Source: Arthrobacter zhaoxinii (GTDB lineage Bacteria; Actinomycetota; Actinomycetes; Actinomycetales; Micrococcaceae). From it: DNA of 64,000 nucleotides. Below, one piece after another: positions 36,154-44,997 of the stretch. Both the position numbers and the translations under genes were made by a program. The stretch's first letter is position 1. Each line of letters starts with the position of its first letter. The notes under the pieces are model-generated. The model was not told where the DNA came from, did not search any database, and was given only the letters and a program-made list of their open reading frames with translations. The DNA lies in assembly GCF_024385505.1 (NCBI RefSeq), contig NZ_JANFLT010000006.1, forward strand, positions 248,001-312,000, read 5' to 3'.

Positions 36154-36429
36154 ATGGAATTTCTCGTCCGATTCGAGACGACGCTGCCGGAATCGTTCAG
36201 CAAGGAGCACATTGCCGGGCTCAAACAATTGGAGCGTGAGCGGGCAGCGGAACTTCGCCGGGACAAAATATTGAAGCGGCTATGGCGCGTTCCTGGACGG
36301 CGAGCAGTCGTCGGGCTGTGGGAAACCGCTGACGCCACCGAACTTCATGAAGCGCTGTCTTCCCTGCCACAGTTTCCGTGGATGGACGTACACATTGAGG
36401 CGCTTGCGACGCACCCGCAGGAGCAATGA
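36154..36429 (+). CDS. Muconolactone delta-isomerase-like protein
   Basis: A 91-residue protein of the MIase family. MEFLVRFETTLPESF, then ERERAAELRRDKILKRLWRV and the ending LPQFPWMDVHIEALATHP, match the catC pattern in length and motif spacing. CatC isomerises muconolactone in the ortho (intradiol) pathway, so its presence beside an extradiol ligAB pair is unexpected. It may act on a different lactone, for example one made from the ring-cleavage product. GGAAGGGG precedes the start. It is the last gene of the ligAB operon. Confidence 0.8.
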   Translation: MEFLVRFETTLPESFSKEHIAGLKQLERERAAELRRDKILKRLWRVPGRRAVVGLWETADATELHEALSSLPQFPWMDVHIEALATHPQEQ

Positions 36430-36510
36430 GGATCCGTGCGTTCTGATCGTGCCTCCTAACCTCCTTGCTACTGTGTGATCCAAAGCACGCAAGGAGTGGA
36501 AAGGTGGAGC

Positions 36511-38001
36511 GTGAAGAGCGGGGATGCGAATACCTGGCCGGTTGGCTTAGCCCTCCTGGATGAGCGCGGAAAAGTGGAAGAGGTCAACGCTGTCGGCCGG
36601 GAAATTCTTGGACAAGGCGGGACTGAGGTGTTGGAGGGCCTCATCCCTGCGCCATCAAGGCTTAGCGATAAGGATGATGGCAGCGGGTCCAATTGGAGTT
36701 CAGGGTGGATCAGGACCTCTGGAGTGTCTCGCGAGTTGGCGTATCGGATCCAGCCGTCAAACGGCAGGTATGCCATTGCTTTTCACGATGTAACCGTCCG
36801 TCGGCAGCGTGAACGGCGGGCAGCGGCAGTGGCCCGGACAGCTGCGAGGGTGGCGTCCGAGCGATCGCTGCCGGCGACACTCAATGCCTTGGCCAACGAA
36901 ATTCTCCAGGCCGACGGATTGGCCGGTGTGCAAGTGCTGGCCAACGAACAGTCCGGGGGAGAGAGGCTGCATATGCTGGGCATGGCGGGCTTCCCGTCAT
37001 CCCGGAGCGGTTCTTTCTTCCCCCTGCTCATGGAATGCAAGACCAGGGGAGCGGATCTACGTATGCTTGATGCCTTCGAGTCCGGTGAACCCGTGGTTAT
37101 TTCCCATCGATATGCGGCCATCATGTCGAACCCCGCTTGGCAGCCACTACACGAGTTCCACCGGTATCCCGAATGGGATGCGTTTGCCTCAATTCCAATC
37201 AATGTTCGGCACAGCACCATTGGCATCCTTAACGTGTTTGTGAAGCCCGGTCAGGAAATAGACGCCGAAGCGGTTGACTTTCTGGCATCGATGGCTGACC
37301 AGGCAGGGCTAGCTATTGACTATGCGTCCCTTCTTGAAGAAGAACGCACGGCGGCTCATCTGGAGGAACGCCAGCGCCTGGCCCGGGATCTCCACGATTC
37401 AGTGGTACAGCAGGTTTTCTCCATGGGCATGCTGACGCAAACACTGAAAGTCCTGGCCGGAGTGGAAGGTATTGGATATGACCCGAGGGTCCAGTCAGTC
37501 GCCAACGAACTGGGGAGCATCTCGGAGTCGGTGCTGAAAGACCTGCGAGGCCTCGTGGCGAAACTAAGGCCAAGCGCTATCGAAGGTGTGGGTCTGGGGG
37601 GAGCCCTCTCCAGATTGGCGGCCACGACTCATCGGCAAACCGGGGTGAAATTCGAGCTCCACGTTGACCCGCAGCTTGACCGAATCAATGAGGGCCTGGG
37701 GGAAGACATTTACCATGTGGCGGCCGAAGCGGTCCACAACGTGTTGAAACACTCTCCGGCAGATCTCGTGGACGTCCGTTGCGTCGTTGAAAGCGGGCGG
37801 GTACTGCTAACGGTGCAAGACAATGGCGGTCCGCCCGCGCGCAGACTGACAGATCCCGTGGGGGATGGGCACGGGATGGCTTTCATGCGGCAACGCACCA
37901 TGCGCTGGCAAGGGTCCTTCAGCGTGGACTGGGACTTCGGGAACATCGGCACTGTGGTGCGTGCTGACGTTCCGTTCGTGCTCGATGAGGGAGAAAAATG
38001 A
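36511..38001 (+). CDS. GAF-domain sensor histidine kinase, NarL/DesK-type (HisKA_3)
   Basis: A 496-residue kinase without membrane helices. A PAS-like segment covers residues about 10-110, a GAF domain about 120-270, and the dimerisation box ERQRLARDLHDSVVQQVFSM carries the phospho-acceptor His295. The ATPase region has VAAEAVHNVLKHS (N-box), DNGGPP and GDGHGMAFMRQR. Being cytoplasmic, it probably senses an imported compound or redox state through GAF. The start is GTG 36511 with AAGG just upstream; a second in-frame GTG at 36475 has no ribosome site. Its stop overlaps the regulator start (ATGA). Confidence 0.87.
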   Translation: MKSGDANTWPVGLALLDERGKVEEVNAVGREILGQGGTEVLEGLIPAPSRLSDKDDGSGSNWSSGWIRTSGVSRELAYRIQPSNGRYAIAFHDVTVRRQRERRAAAVARTAARVASERSLPATLNALANEILQADGLAGVQVLANEQSGGERLHMLGMAGFPSSRSGSFFPLLMECKTRGADLRMLDAFESGEPVVISHRYAAIMSNPAWQPLHEFHRYPEWDAFASIPINVRHSTIGILNVFVKPGQEIDAEAVDFLASMADQAGLAIDYASLLEEERTAAHLEERQRLARDLHDSVVQQVFSMGMLTQTLKVLAGVEGIGYDPRVQSVANELGSISESVLKDLRGLVAKLRPSAIEGVGLGGALSRLAATTHRQTGVKFELHVDPQLDRINEGLGEDIYHVAAEAVHNVLKHSPADLVDVRCVVESGRVLLTVQDNGGPPARRLTDPVGDGHGMAFMRQRTMRWQGSFSVDWDFGNIGTVVRADVPFVLDEGEK

Positions 38002-38666
38002 TGAGTGTTCCCCAGCTGTTGAAGGTTCTCATTGTCGACGACCACGCGGTCGCCCGCCGTGGGATATCTGCCTACCTGGACGTATTGGATGACATCGAGG
38101 CGGTGGGGCAAGCGGTGGACGGCCAAGATGCCCTGGAACAACTGGCTGCCCTTGCCGCCTATGGAAAGCTGCCCGACGTCGTTTTGCTGGACCTCATGAT
38201 GCCCAATATGGACGGGACCAGCACCATGCCGGAAATCCGACGCAGATACCCGGATGTAAAGGTGGTTATTCTTACCAGCTACGGTGAAGCGGAAAGAATG
38301 AACACCCTGATGCAGCTGGGTGCATCCGGTTATCTGCTCAAGGATGCAGGTGCCCAGGAGGTTGCTGCTGCTATTCGGGCAGCCGCGCGCGATGAGGTTT
38401 TTATCGATACCTCTATGGCCAGGAAGTTTGCGAATATTATGAGTTCGCCAGGTGCGGGCATTTCTTCCCTTACAGAGCGGGAACGGACTGTTCTTCAGCT
38501 GGTGGGTACAGGGAAATCCAACCGTGAGATTGCCACAGAACTGTTTATCAGTGAACGCACTGCCCGCACCCATGTCTCCAATGTTTTGGGCAAGCTCAGT
38601 CTCGCCTCTCGAACCCAGGCCGCCTTGCTCGCAGTCAGCGTGGGGCTAACCGTGCCACCTGCCTAA
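37998..38666 (+). CDS. NarL/LuxR-family response regulator
   Basis: A 222-residue regulator. The receiver domain has the acidic pair Asp14/Asp15, phospho-acceptor Asp65 in VVLLDLMMPNMDG, and the conserved lysine in YLLKDAGA. The C-terminal LuxR helix-turn-helix includes LTERERTVLQLVGTGKSNRE and RTARTHVSNVLGKL. It is coupled to the kinase by ATGA and is likely its partner. The 44-bp palindrome 69 bases downstream, just before the metF gene, is a candidate binding site. Confidence 0.9.
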   Translation: MMSVPQLLKVLIVDDHAVARRGISAYLDVLDDIEAVGQAVDGQDALEQLAALAAYGKLPDVVLLDLMMPNMDGTSTMPEIRRRYPDVKVVILTSYGEAERMNTLMQLGASGYLLKDAGAQEVAAAIRAAARDEVFIDTSMARKFANIMSSPGAGISSLTERERTVLQLVGTGKSNREIATELFISERTARTHVSNVLGKLSLASRTQAALLAVSVGLTVPPA

Positions 38667-38734
38667 ACCGGGCGTGAAGTGCCGTTCTCAAAGCAGCTGA
38701 ACGTCAGGTGCCTCGGAACCATTTGCCGTGATGA

Positions 38735-38778
38735 GTCCGGACTTCCACTGCGACATATGTCGCGGTGGAAGTCCGGAC
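38735..38778. promoter_or_regulatory. Near-perfect 44-bp palindrome
   Basis: The two halves pair at 21 of 22 positions around 38756/38757; the one mismatch is T38749 opposite G38764. The outer arms are GTCCGGACTTCCAC and its complement, and the centre is CGACATATGTCG. It lies between the response-regulator stop and the metF start. It could be an operator for a dimeric regulator, a terminator, or both. Confidence 0.75.
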
Positions 38779-38865
38779 AGATACCTTACGGGCTGAAGGA
38801 ATTCCAGACTTAGAGTGAATGCGTCTGGATCCTCGGCACCGAGGGCCAATCATCAAGGAGGACTG

Positions 38866-39732
38866 ATGGTTTCGCGAGTGTTGGCGGCCACGAACGAGCA
38901 GCGGAGCACCCTTGCGGCACTGCTGGACAATATCAGCTACGAAATCATGCCTTTTAAGACCGCCAAAGACAAAGTTGTGGCGGAAGTGCCAACAAACATC
39001 CCCCTGACGGTCACGGCTACCGGCGGCAAGGGACTCGAGCCCACCTTGGAGACGGCCGTCTACCTCCAGAACCGCGGCTACTCCGTAGCTCCTCATATTC
39101 CGGCACGTTTGGTACGGGACGTCGAAGAGCTCGATACCGTGGTGCGCCGATTGGAAGCAGCCAATATCCATAGGGTTTTCATCATCGGGGGCGATGTTCA
39201 AGAGCCTGCCGGCGAGTTTTATGATGCGCTCGGCCTCTTGAAAGCGTTGAAGGACCGAGGGCACCACTTTACCGACGTCGGCATCGGCGGTTACCCGGAG
39301 GGGCACGCGCTAATCGACGATGCTGTCCTGGAACAGGCACTGGGCGACAAAGCGCCTCATGCGACCCGGGTTCTGACCCAGATCTGCTTTGATCCGCGTA
39401 CCTTCATGGACTGGGGATCCCGCATGCGCAGGAAAGGCATCAACCTGCCGATTTATGCCGGCATGCCCGGGCCGGTCAGTCGGCAAAAACTGCTTCGTGT
39501 GTCTGCAGGGCTTGGACTCGGGCAGTCAGCCAATTTCCTCAAGAAGCAGCAGAACATGTTCTGGCGGTTCTTTAGCCCCTCCGGTTACGAGCCGACGCAG
39601 CTCATCAAGGGGCTGGTCCAGGGGCTTCCGTCCAGCGAGGCCGCTATCAAAGGCTTCCACATTTTCACCTTCAATGACCTAGCCCATACTGAAGCCTGGC
39701 GTCGGGCCATGCTTGAGCAGACACGCGGATAG
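38866..39732 (+). CDS. metF: Methylenetetrahydrofolate reductase family protein, copy 1
   Basis: A 288-residue MetF-like TIM-barrel flavoprotein. NIPLTVTATGGKGLEPTLET, then IHRVFIIGGDVQEPAG and GIGGYPEGHALID, match the folate- and FAD-binding blocks. In this operon the reaction probably runs from 5-methyl-THF to 5,10-methylene-THF, recovering the methyl group released by the O-demethylase at 40798. AAGGAGG at 38855-38861 supports ATG 38866 over an upstream in-frame start. The gene is followed 12 bases later by purU. A second family member is at 51130. Confidence 0.86.
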   Translation: MVSRVLAATNEQRSTLAALLDNISYEIMPFKTAKDKVVAEVPTNIPLTVTATGGKGLEPTLETAVYLQNRGYSVAPHIPARLVRDVEELDTVVRRLEAANIHRVFIIGGDVQEPAGEFYDALGLLKALKDRGHHFTDVGIGGYPEGHALIDDAVLEQALGDKAPHATRVLTQICFDPRTFMDWGSRMRRKGINLPIYAGMPGPVSRQKLLRVSAGLGLGQSANFLKKQQNMFWRFFSPSGYEPTQLIKGLVQGLPSSEAAIKGFHIFTFNDLAHTEAWRRAMLEQTRG

Positions 39733-39744
39733 AGGAGAACCGTC

Positions 39745-40659
39745 ATGGACAGATCCGGGACAACTCCCGCACCGCTTCCCCAGGAATCTGCTGCGCCCTA
39801 CCCTGCTGCTGACGATGTTGCGCGGCTCGTCCTTCATGGAACAGATCAATCCGGCATCGTAGCCGCCATCACCGAGGTTCTTGCCCGATTCGAGGGAAAC
39901 ATTGTTTCACTGGACCAACACACCTCGGACCCGGTTGGAGGCCGCTTTTTTCAGCGCACAGTTTTTACGCTTCCTGATCTGGCTGCCAATCTTGATTGTC
40001 TACGAGGGGCACTTGAGTCCCGTCTCGATGGTTTCGGCCTTGAATGGCAGCTGATCGAGGTGAAGAAGCGTAAGCGCGTGGCCGTCTTCGTTTCGAAATC
40101 GGATCATTGTCTGCTGGACCTTCTCTGGCGGCAGCGCCGTGGCGAACTGCCGATCGATATCACCATGGTCATCTCAAACCATCCGGACCTCAGCGAGGAC
40201 GTTCGACCCTTCGGCATTCCCTATTTCTATATACCGGCTGACAAGGAGAATCGAGCCGAGGCAGAGGCGCGCCAGCTGGAACTCATCGATGGGAACGTTG
40301 ACCTCATTGTCCTCGCCCGATACATGCAGATCATTACCGAAGAATTCATTGAGCAGGCAGGGGTCCCCATCATAAACATCCATCACTCATTCCTGCCGGC
40401 GTTTATCGGTGCGGCTCCTTATCGGAAAGCCAAAGAACGAGGCGTGAAGCTTATCGGAGCCACTGCCCATTACGTCACCAAAGACCTGGACGAAGGTCCC
40501 ATCATCAGTCAAGACGTTATTCACGTTACCCACCGTGAGTCTGTGGCCGATCTTCAGCGGCGCGGAGCCGATGTAGAGCGACGTGTGCTTTCGCACGCGG
40601 TCGAAGCCCACTGCGCGGACCGGGTGCTCCGGGACGGCAACGTCACAATCGTTTTCTAG
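39745..40659 (+). CDS. purU: Formyltetrahydrofolate deformylase
   Basis: A 304-residue protein with an N-terminal ACT domain (residues about 25-105) and a formyltransferase-like domain. VIILARYMQ-like text (LIVLARYMQIITEEF) and NIHHSFLPAFIGAAPY hold the catalytic Asn/His, and GATAHYVTKDLDEGPI the Asp. It hydrolyses 10-formyl-THF to formate and THF. Placed between metF and the demethylase, it should drain one-carbon units and regenerate free THF. The methylene-to-formyl step (FolD) is not encoded here and must come from elsewhere. Confidence 0.92.
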   Translation: MDRSGTTPAPLPQESAAPYPAADDVARLVLHGTDQSGIVAAITEVLARFEGNIVSLDQHTSDPVGGRFFQRTVFTLPDLAANLDCLRGALESRLDGFGLEWQLIEVKKRKRVAVFVSKSDHCLLDLLWRQRRGELPIDITMVISNHPDLSEDVRPFGIPYFYIPADKENRAEAEARQLELIDGNVDLIVLARYMQIITEEFIEQAGVPIINIHHSFLPAFIGAAPYRKAKERGVKLIGATAHYVTKDLDEGPIISQDVIHVTHRESVADLQRRGADVERRVLSHAVEAHCADRVLRDGNVTIVF

Positions 40660-42207
<1,548 letters not shown>

Positions 42208-42252
42208 GACCCTGTCCCGGCCTGGTCCTGCTTCAATACTTTCCGTTCACTG

Positions 42253-42293
42253 GCAATGCAGCCCGCGTCGGCAAATCGACAGGGCTGCATTGC
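42253..42293 (+). terminator. Hairpin 1 after the O-demethylase operon
   Basis: Perfect 12-bp arms GCAATGCAGCCC (42253-42264) and GGGCTGCATTGC (42282-42293) with a 17-base loop lie 45 bases after the stop. Confidence 0.7.
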
Positions 42294-42329
42294 TGGTGTG
42301 GCGAACCTGAGAAGTGTGCGCGACGGGCA

Positions 42330-42361
42330 CCGGCAGATTCGGCCCGGACCGAATCTGCCGG
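42330..42361 (+). terminator. Hairpin 2 after the O-demethylase operon
   Basis: Perfect 13-bp arms CCGGCAGATTCGG (42330-42342) and its complement (42349-42361) enclose a 6-base loop. Together with hairpin 1 it should stop read-through into the VOC gene. Confidence 0.7.
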
Positions 42362-42412
42362 ACGAGGACTGAAGCTGTCCGCAGCGCTGTTCCGCGCCGT
42401 CGTCGGCGGTCC

Positions 42413-42418
42413 TAGCGT
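42413..42418 (+). promoter_or_regulatory. Leaderless-type -10 box (TAGCGT)
   Basis: TAGCGT is followed by 7 bases and then ATG 42426; the GGAGG in between is too close to the start to serve as a normal ribosome site. Confidence 0.4.
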
Positions 42419-42425
42419 GGAGGCC

Positions 42426-42830
42426 ATGGACTGGAAAATCGAACTTGTGCCCGTCCCCGTCTCCAACGTGGATGCTTCCAAGGCCTTTTATGTGGATCAA
42501 ATAGGGTTCAACGCCGACTTCGACGAACGGATCGATGAGAACCTGCGCTTTGTGCAGCTGACCCCGCCCGGGTCCGCCTGCTCGGTGGTGATCGGCCCCG
42601 GCACCACGGACATGGCCCCGGGCACCCAGCGCATCCAGGTGGTGGTTCCCAATGCTGCCGACGCGCGGCAGCACCTGGTGGACCATGGCGTGGCCGCCAG
42701 CGAGATCACCCCGCTGGACTGGGGAACGTTTGTTTACTTCAGTGATCCGGACGGCAACCAGTGGTCCCTGCAGCAACTCCCGGAGATTCCGCCGACGCTG
42801 CCGTCGGAATCCGGGGCGGGGAACGGTTAG
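42426..42830 (+). CDS. VOC (glyoxalase/bleomycin resistance) family protein
   Basis: A 134-residue protein of the vicinal oxygen chelate superfamily: IELVPVPVSNVDASKAFYVD in the first module and TFVYFSDPDGNQWSLQQLP in the second, with the metal-type Glu and His positions not all obvious. Such proteins range from glyoxalases to antibiotic-binding proteins, so the role is open. It lies after the demethylase operon but beyond two strong hairpins and appears to have its own promoter. Its base composition returns to the high-GC level. Confidence 0.82.
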   Translation: MDWKIELVPVPVSNVDASKAFYVDQIGFNADFDERIDENLRFVQLTPPGSACSVVIGPGTTDMAPGTQRIQVVVPNAADARQHLVDHGVAASEITPLDWGTFVYFSDPDGNQWSLQQLPEIPPTLPSESGAGNG

Positions 42831-42848
42831 CGCCGGCCGCCTCGGCTC

Positions 42849-43223
42849 CTACAGCTCCGCGGACACCGCGCTCAGGGCCTCGACCACGTCGCCCCTGCTC
42901 TTGCCGAAGTCAAGCACTGTGGTGGCAACGGCCGGCGTGCTGGTGACCACCACGCGCGTGCTGCCGGCAGTGACCGGCTCGAAGGCAACGGTAATCATCC
43001 GCGCATACGTATTCCAGCCCGAGCGCTGGAACTCTGCGCGTTCGGGCCACACCCCCGTGAGCTTCATCTTCGGCAGGCGTGCCGAGGCCCTTTCGACGGC
43101 GGCGGGCAGACTGTCCACCGGTACAGCGACCACCGTCTCGCCCCGGGCGCGGGCCCACTTGGACGTGACGTTGAACCGCTTGGCATCGATACTGACCGGA
43201 TTCGAACTCCCCATATTCGTCAT
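42849..43223 (-). CDS. Small conserved protein of unknown family, paralog A
   Basis: A 124-residue protein with no membrane segment. It is clearly related to the next leftward gene: both begin MTNMG.S and share NVTSK.AR.RGE, AAVERA..RLPKM.LTG.W, FEPV.AG.TRV, TSTPAV.TT, and end LSAV.AEL. I do not recognise the family; the pattern hints at a lipid- or ligand-binding fold. ATG 43223 is chosen because TAGTCT ends 7 bases before it (leaderless geometry); an ATG three codons later would have GGGAG at 9 bases. Confidence 0.7.
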   Translation of the reverse strand: MTNMGSSNPVSIDAKRFNVTSKWARARGETVVAVPVDSLPAAVERASARLPKMKLTGVWPERAEFQRSGWNTYARMITVAFEPVTAGSTRVVVTSTPAVATTVLDFGKSRGDVVEALSAVSAEL

Positions 43224-43229
43224 CTCCCG

Positions 43230-43235
43230 AGACTA
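43230..43235 (-). promoter_or_regulatory. Leaderless-type -10 box (TAGTCT) for paralog A
   Basis: On the minus strand TAGTCT ends exactly 7 bases before the A of the ATG at 43223. Confidence 0.5.
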
Positions 43236-43288
43236 ACGCAGGTAACACCGGTCACGGTGCGCGGTTTTAGGCGGCAGACCGTCCGTCC

Positions 43289-43651
43289 CTAGAGTTCTGC
43301 GGCTACGGCGCTCAGGACCTCGGTGAGCTGCGCTTTGCCCTGTCCCCAGTCAGTCAACGTTGTGGGGACCGCCGGAGTGCTCGTGGCCAGCACGCGTGTG
43401 GTGCCGGCGTCGACGGGTTCAAAGGAGAGCACAATGTTGGCTCCGTAGGACTTCCAGGTCATGCCGACCGCGAACTCGGCCCGGTCCTGCCACATCCCGG
43501 TCAGTGTCATCTTCGGCAGCCGAAGTGCTGCACGCTCGACGGCGCCCGGCACGGCGGCCGCAGGTGCGGAAACCAGCAGCTCACCCCGGCTGCGGGCCCG
43601 TTTGGACGTCACGTTGAGACTGACTGTTTTCGAGTTCCCCATATTCGTCAT
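43289..43651 (-). CDS. Small conserved protein of unknown family, paralog B
   Basis: A 120-residue paralog of the gene at 42849, arranged in tandem with a 65-base gap and matching in most of its length. It lacks four residues after PVS that paralog A has. The sequence upstream of the ATG is also similar (A/T-rich box, CTCGGG, ATGACGAATATGGGG), so the duplication included the promoter. It diverges from a small GntR regulator over 50 bases, which may control it. The function is unknown. Confidence 0.7.
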   Translation of the reverse strand: MTNMGNSKTVSLNVTSKRARSRGELLVSAPAAAVPGAVERAALRLPKMTLTGMWQDRAEFAVGMTWKSYGANIVLSFEPVDAGTTRVLATSTPAVPTTLTDWGQGKAQLTEVLSAVAAEL

Positions 43652-43658
43652 GCACCCG

Positions 43659-43664
43659 AGAATA
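43659..43664 (-). promoter_or_regulatory. Leaderless-type -10 box (TATTCT) for paralog B
   Basis: TATTCT on the minus strand is followed by 7 bases and the ATG at 43651. It lies back to back with the GntR promoter. Confidence 0.45.
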
Positions 43665-43689
43665 GCGCAGGGTGAACTTGTTCGAGTTC

Positions 43690-43695
43690 TAGAAT
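43690..43695 (+). promoter_or_regulatory. Leaderless-type -10 box (TAGAAT) for the GntR gene
   Basis: TAGAAT ends exactly 7 bases before GTG 43702, and it lies inside the 8-bp palindrome TTCTAGAA (43688-43695), a possible autoregulatory site. Confidence 0.5.
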
Positions 43696-43701
43696 TACTA
43701 C

Positions 43702-44061
43702 GTGTTCGTGAAGGTTGATTCTTCGAGTGATGAACGGCTGTTTGCTCAGTTGGCTGCCTCGATCCGCGCAGATGCGGCGGCGGGACGGCTTCGGCCGGGA
43801 GACCGGCTTCCGAGCGCACGGGACGTGGCTGAATCCCTGGGAGTGAACGTGCATACCGTACTGCATGCGTACCAGGAGCTGAGGGAGGAGGGGCTGATCG
43901 AGCTTCGCCGCGGACGCGGGGCAGTGGTGACCGAGGCGGCAACTCCGCTGGCCGCCCTGCACGCCGACATCAAGGCCCTGGCCGCGAAGGCCAAGGCCCT
44001 GGGCCTGTCCCCGGAAACCCTGGCTGCCTGTGTTCGGGAGACGGCGCATGACAGCTGCTGA
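43702..44061 (+). CDS. Small GntR-family regulator, YtrA type
   Basis: A 119-residue regulator. The winged helix-turn-helix fills residues about 10-78 (LRPGDRLPSARDVAESLGVN, HTVLHAYQELREEGLIEL). The short C-terminal helical tail (HADIKALAAKAKALGLSPET) is the hallmark of the YtrA subfamily, which lacks a large effector domain. No ribosome site is seen before GTG 43702, in line with a leaderless start. YtrA regulators usually control adjacent ABC transporters, but none is here. The divergent unknown paralog pair and the downstream lut operon are the candidate targets. Confidence 0.85.
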   Translation: MFVKVDSSSDERLFAQLAASIRADAAAGRLRPGDRLPSARDVAESLGVNVHTVLHAYQELREEGLIELRRGRGAVVTEAATPLAALHADIKALAAKAKALGLSPETLAACVRETAHDSC

Positions 44062-44172
44062 GCCGGAAACCGCGCATATTCCCCCGCCTCAGGCATATCA
44101 ATCGGCGGAGTTATATTGAAAGATGGTTCCACCCGAGGAGGCGCAGCGCCGCGCTTCCGCTGAAAGGCAGCC

Positions 44173-44997
44173 ATGAAGATTGCTCTGTTCGCCACCTGCA
44201 TCGTGGACGCGATGTATCCCTCCACCGCCCGCGCCACGGTGTCCATCCTCGAACGGCTGGGGCACGACGTCGTGTTCCCGGCAGGCCAGGCATGCTGCGG
44301 GCAGATGCACCTGAACTCCGGGTATTTCCCGGAGGCGGTACCGGTGGTCCGGAACCATGTGGAGGCGTTCGAGTCCCAGGAGTACGACGTCGCCGTGGCG
44401 CCGTCGGGTTCCTGCGTCGCCTCGGTGAAGCATCAGCACGCCATGCTGGCCCGCTCCGTAGGCGACGCGGACCTGGAAACCCGTGCCACCGCCGTCGGCG
44501 CCCGCACCTACGAGCTCTCCGCACTGCTGACCGATGTCCTGGGCATCAGCGACGCGGCGGCGCAGCTCGGCTCCTGGTATCCGCACCGGATCACCTACCA
44601 CCCCAGCTGCCACGGCATGCGGCTGCTGCGGCTGGGTGACCGGCAGGCGGACCTGCTGCGGACCGTGGAGGGACTCGACCTGGAACCGCTGCCAGAAGCG
44701 GACCAGTGCTGCGGCTTCGGCGGAACCTTCTCCCTCAAGAACGCAGATGTTTCCTCGGCCATGCTGGCGGACAAAAACGCGAACATCACCGCCACCGGAG
44801 CGCAGCTGTGCAGCGGAGGCGACGCATCCTGCCTGATGCACATCGGCGGCGGCCTGTCCCGGGAAGGCAGCAGCATCTCCACACTGCACTTCGCGGAGAT
44901 CCTGGCCAGCACCCGCGAGCACCCGGCGCCGCCGCCGGGCTCCGTCCGGGGCGGGACCCGGCACACTGCTGATCTCGCGGGAAAGGAACGCCAATGA
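44173..44997 (+). CDS. lutA: L-lactate utilisation protein LutA (Fe-S oxidoreductase subunit)
   Basis: A 274-residue protein with two CCG (DUF3400-type) domains: PAGQACCGQMHLNSG and DQCCGFGGTFSLKN carry the cysteine pairs that bind Fe-S or related cofactors. LutA acts with LutB and LutC to oxidise L-lactate to pyruvate. AAAGG precedes the ATG. The lutB start overlaps its stop by ATGA, forming a tight lutABC operon. Confidence 0.92.
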   Translation: MKIALFATCIVDAMYPSTARATVSILERLGHDVVFPAGQACCGQMHLNSGYFPEAVPVVRNHVEAFESQEYDVAVAPSGSCVASVKHQHAMLARSVGDADLETRATAVGARTYELSALLTDVLGISDAAAQLGSWYPHRITYHPSCHGMRLLRLGDRQADLLRTVEGLDLEPLPEADQCCGFGGTFSLKNADVSSAMLADKNANITATGAQLCSGGDASCLMHIGGGLSREGSSISTLHFAEILASTREHPAPPPGSVRGGTRHTADLAGKERQ

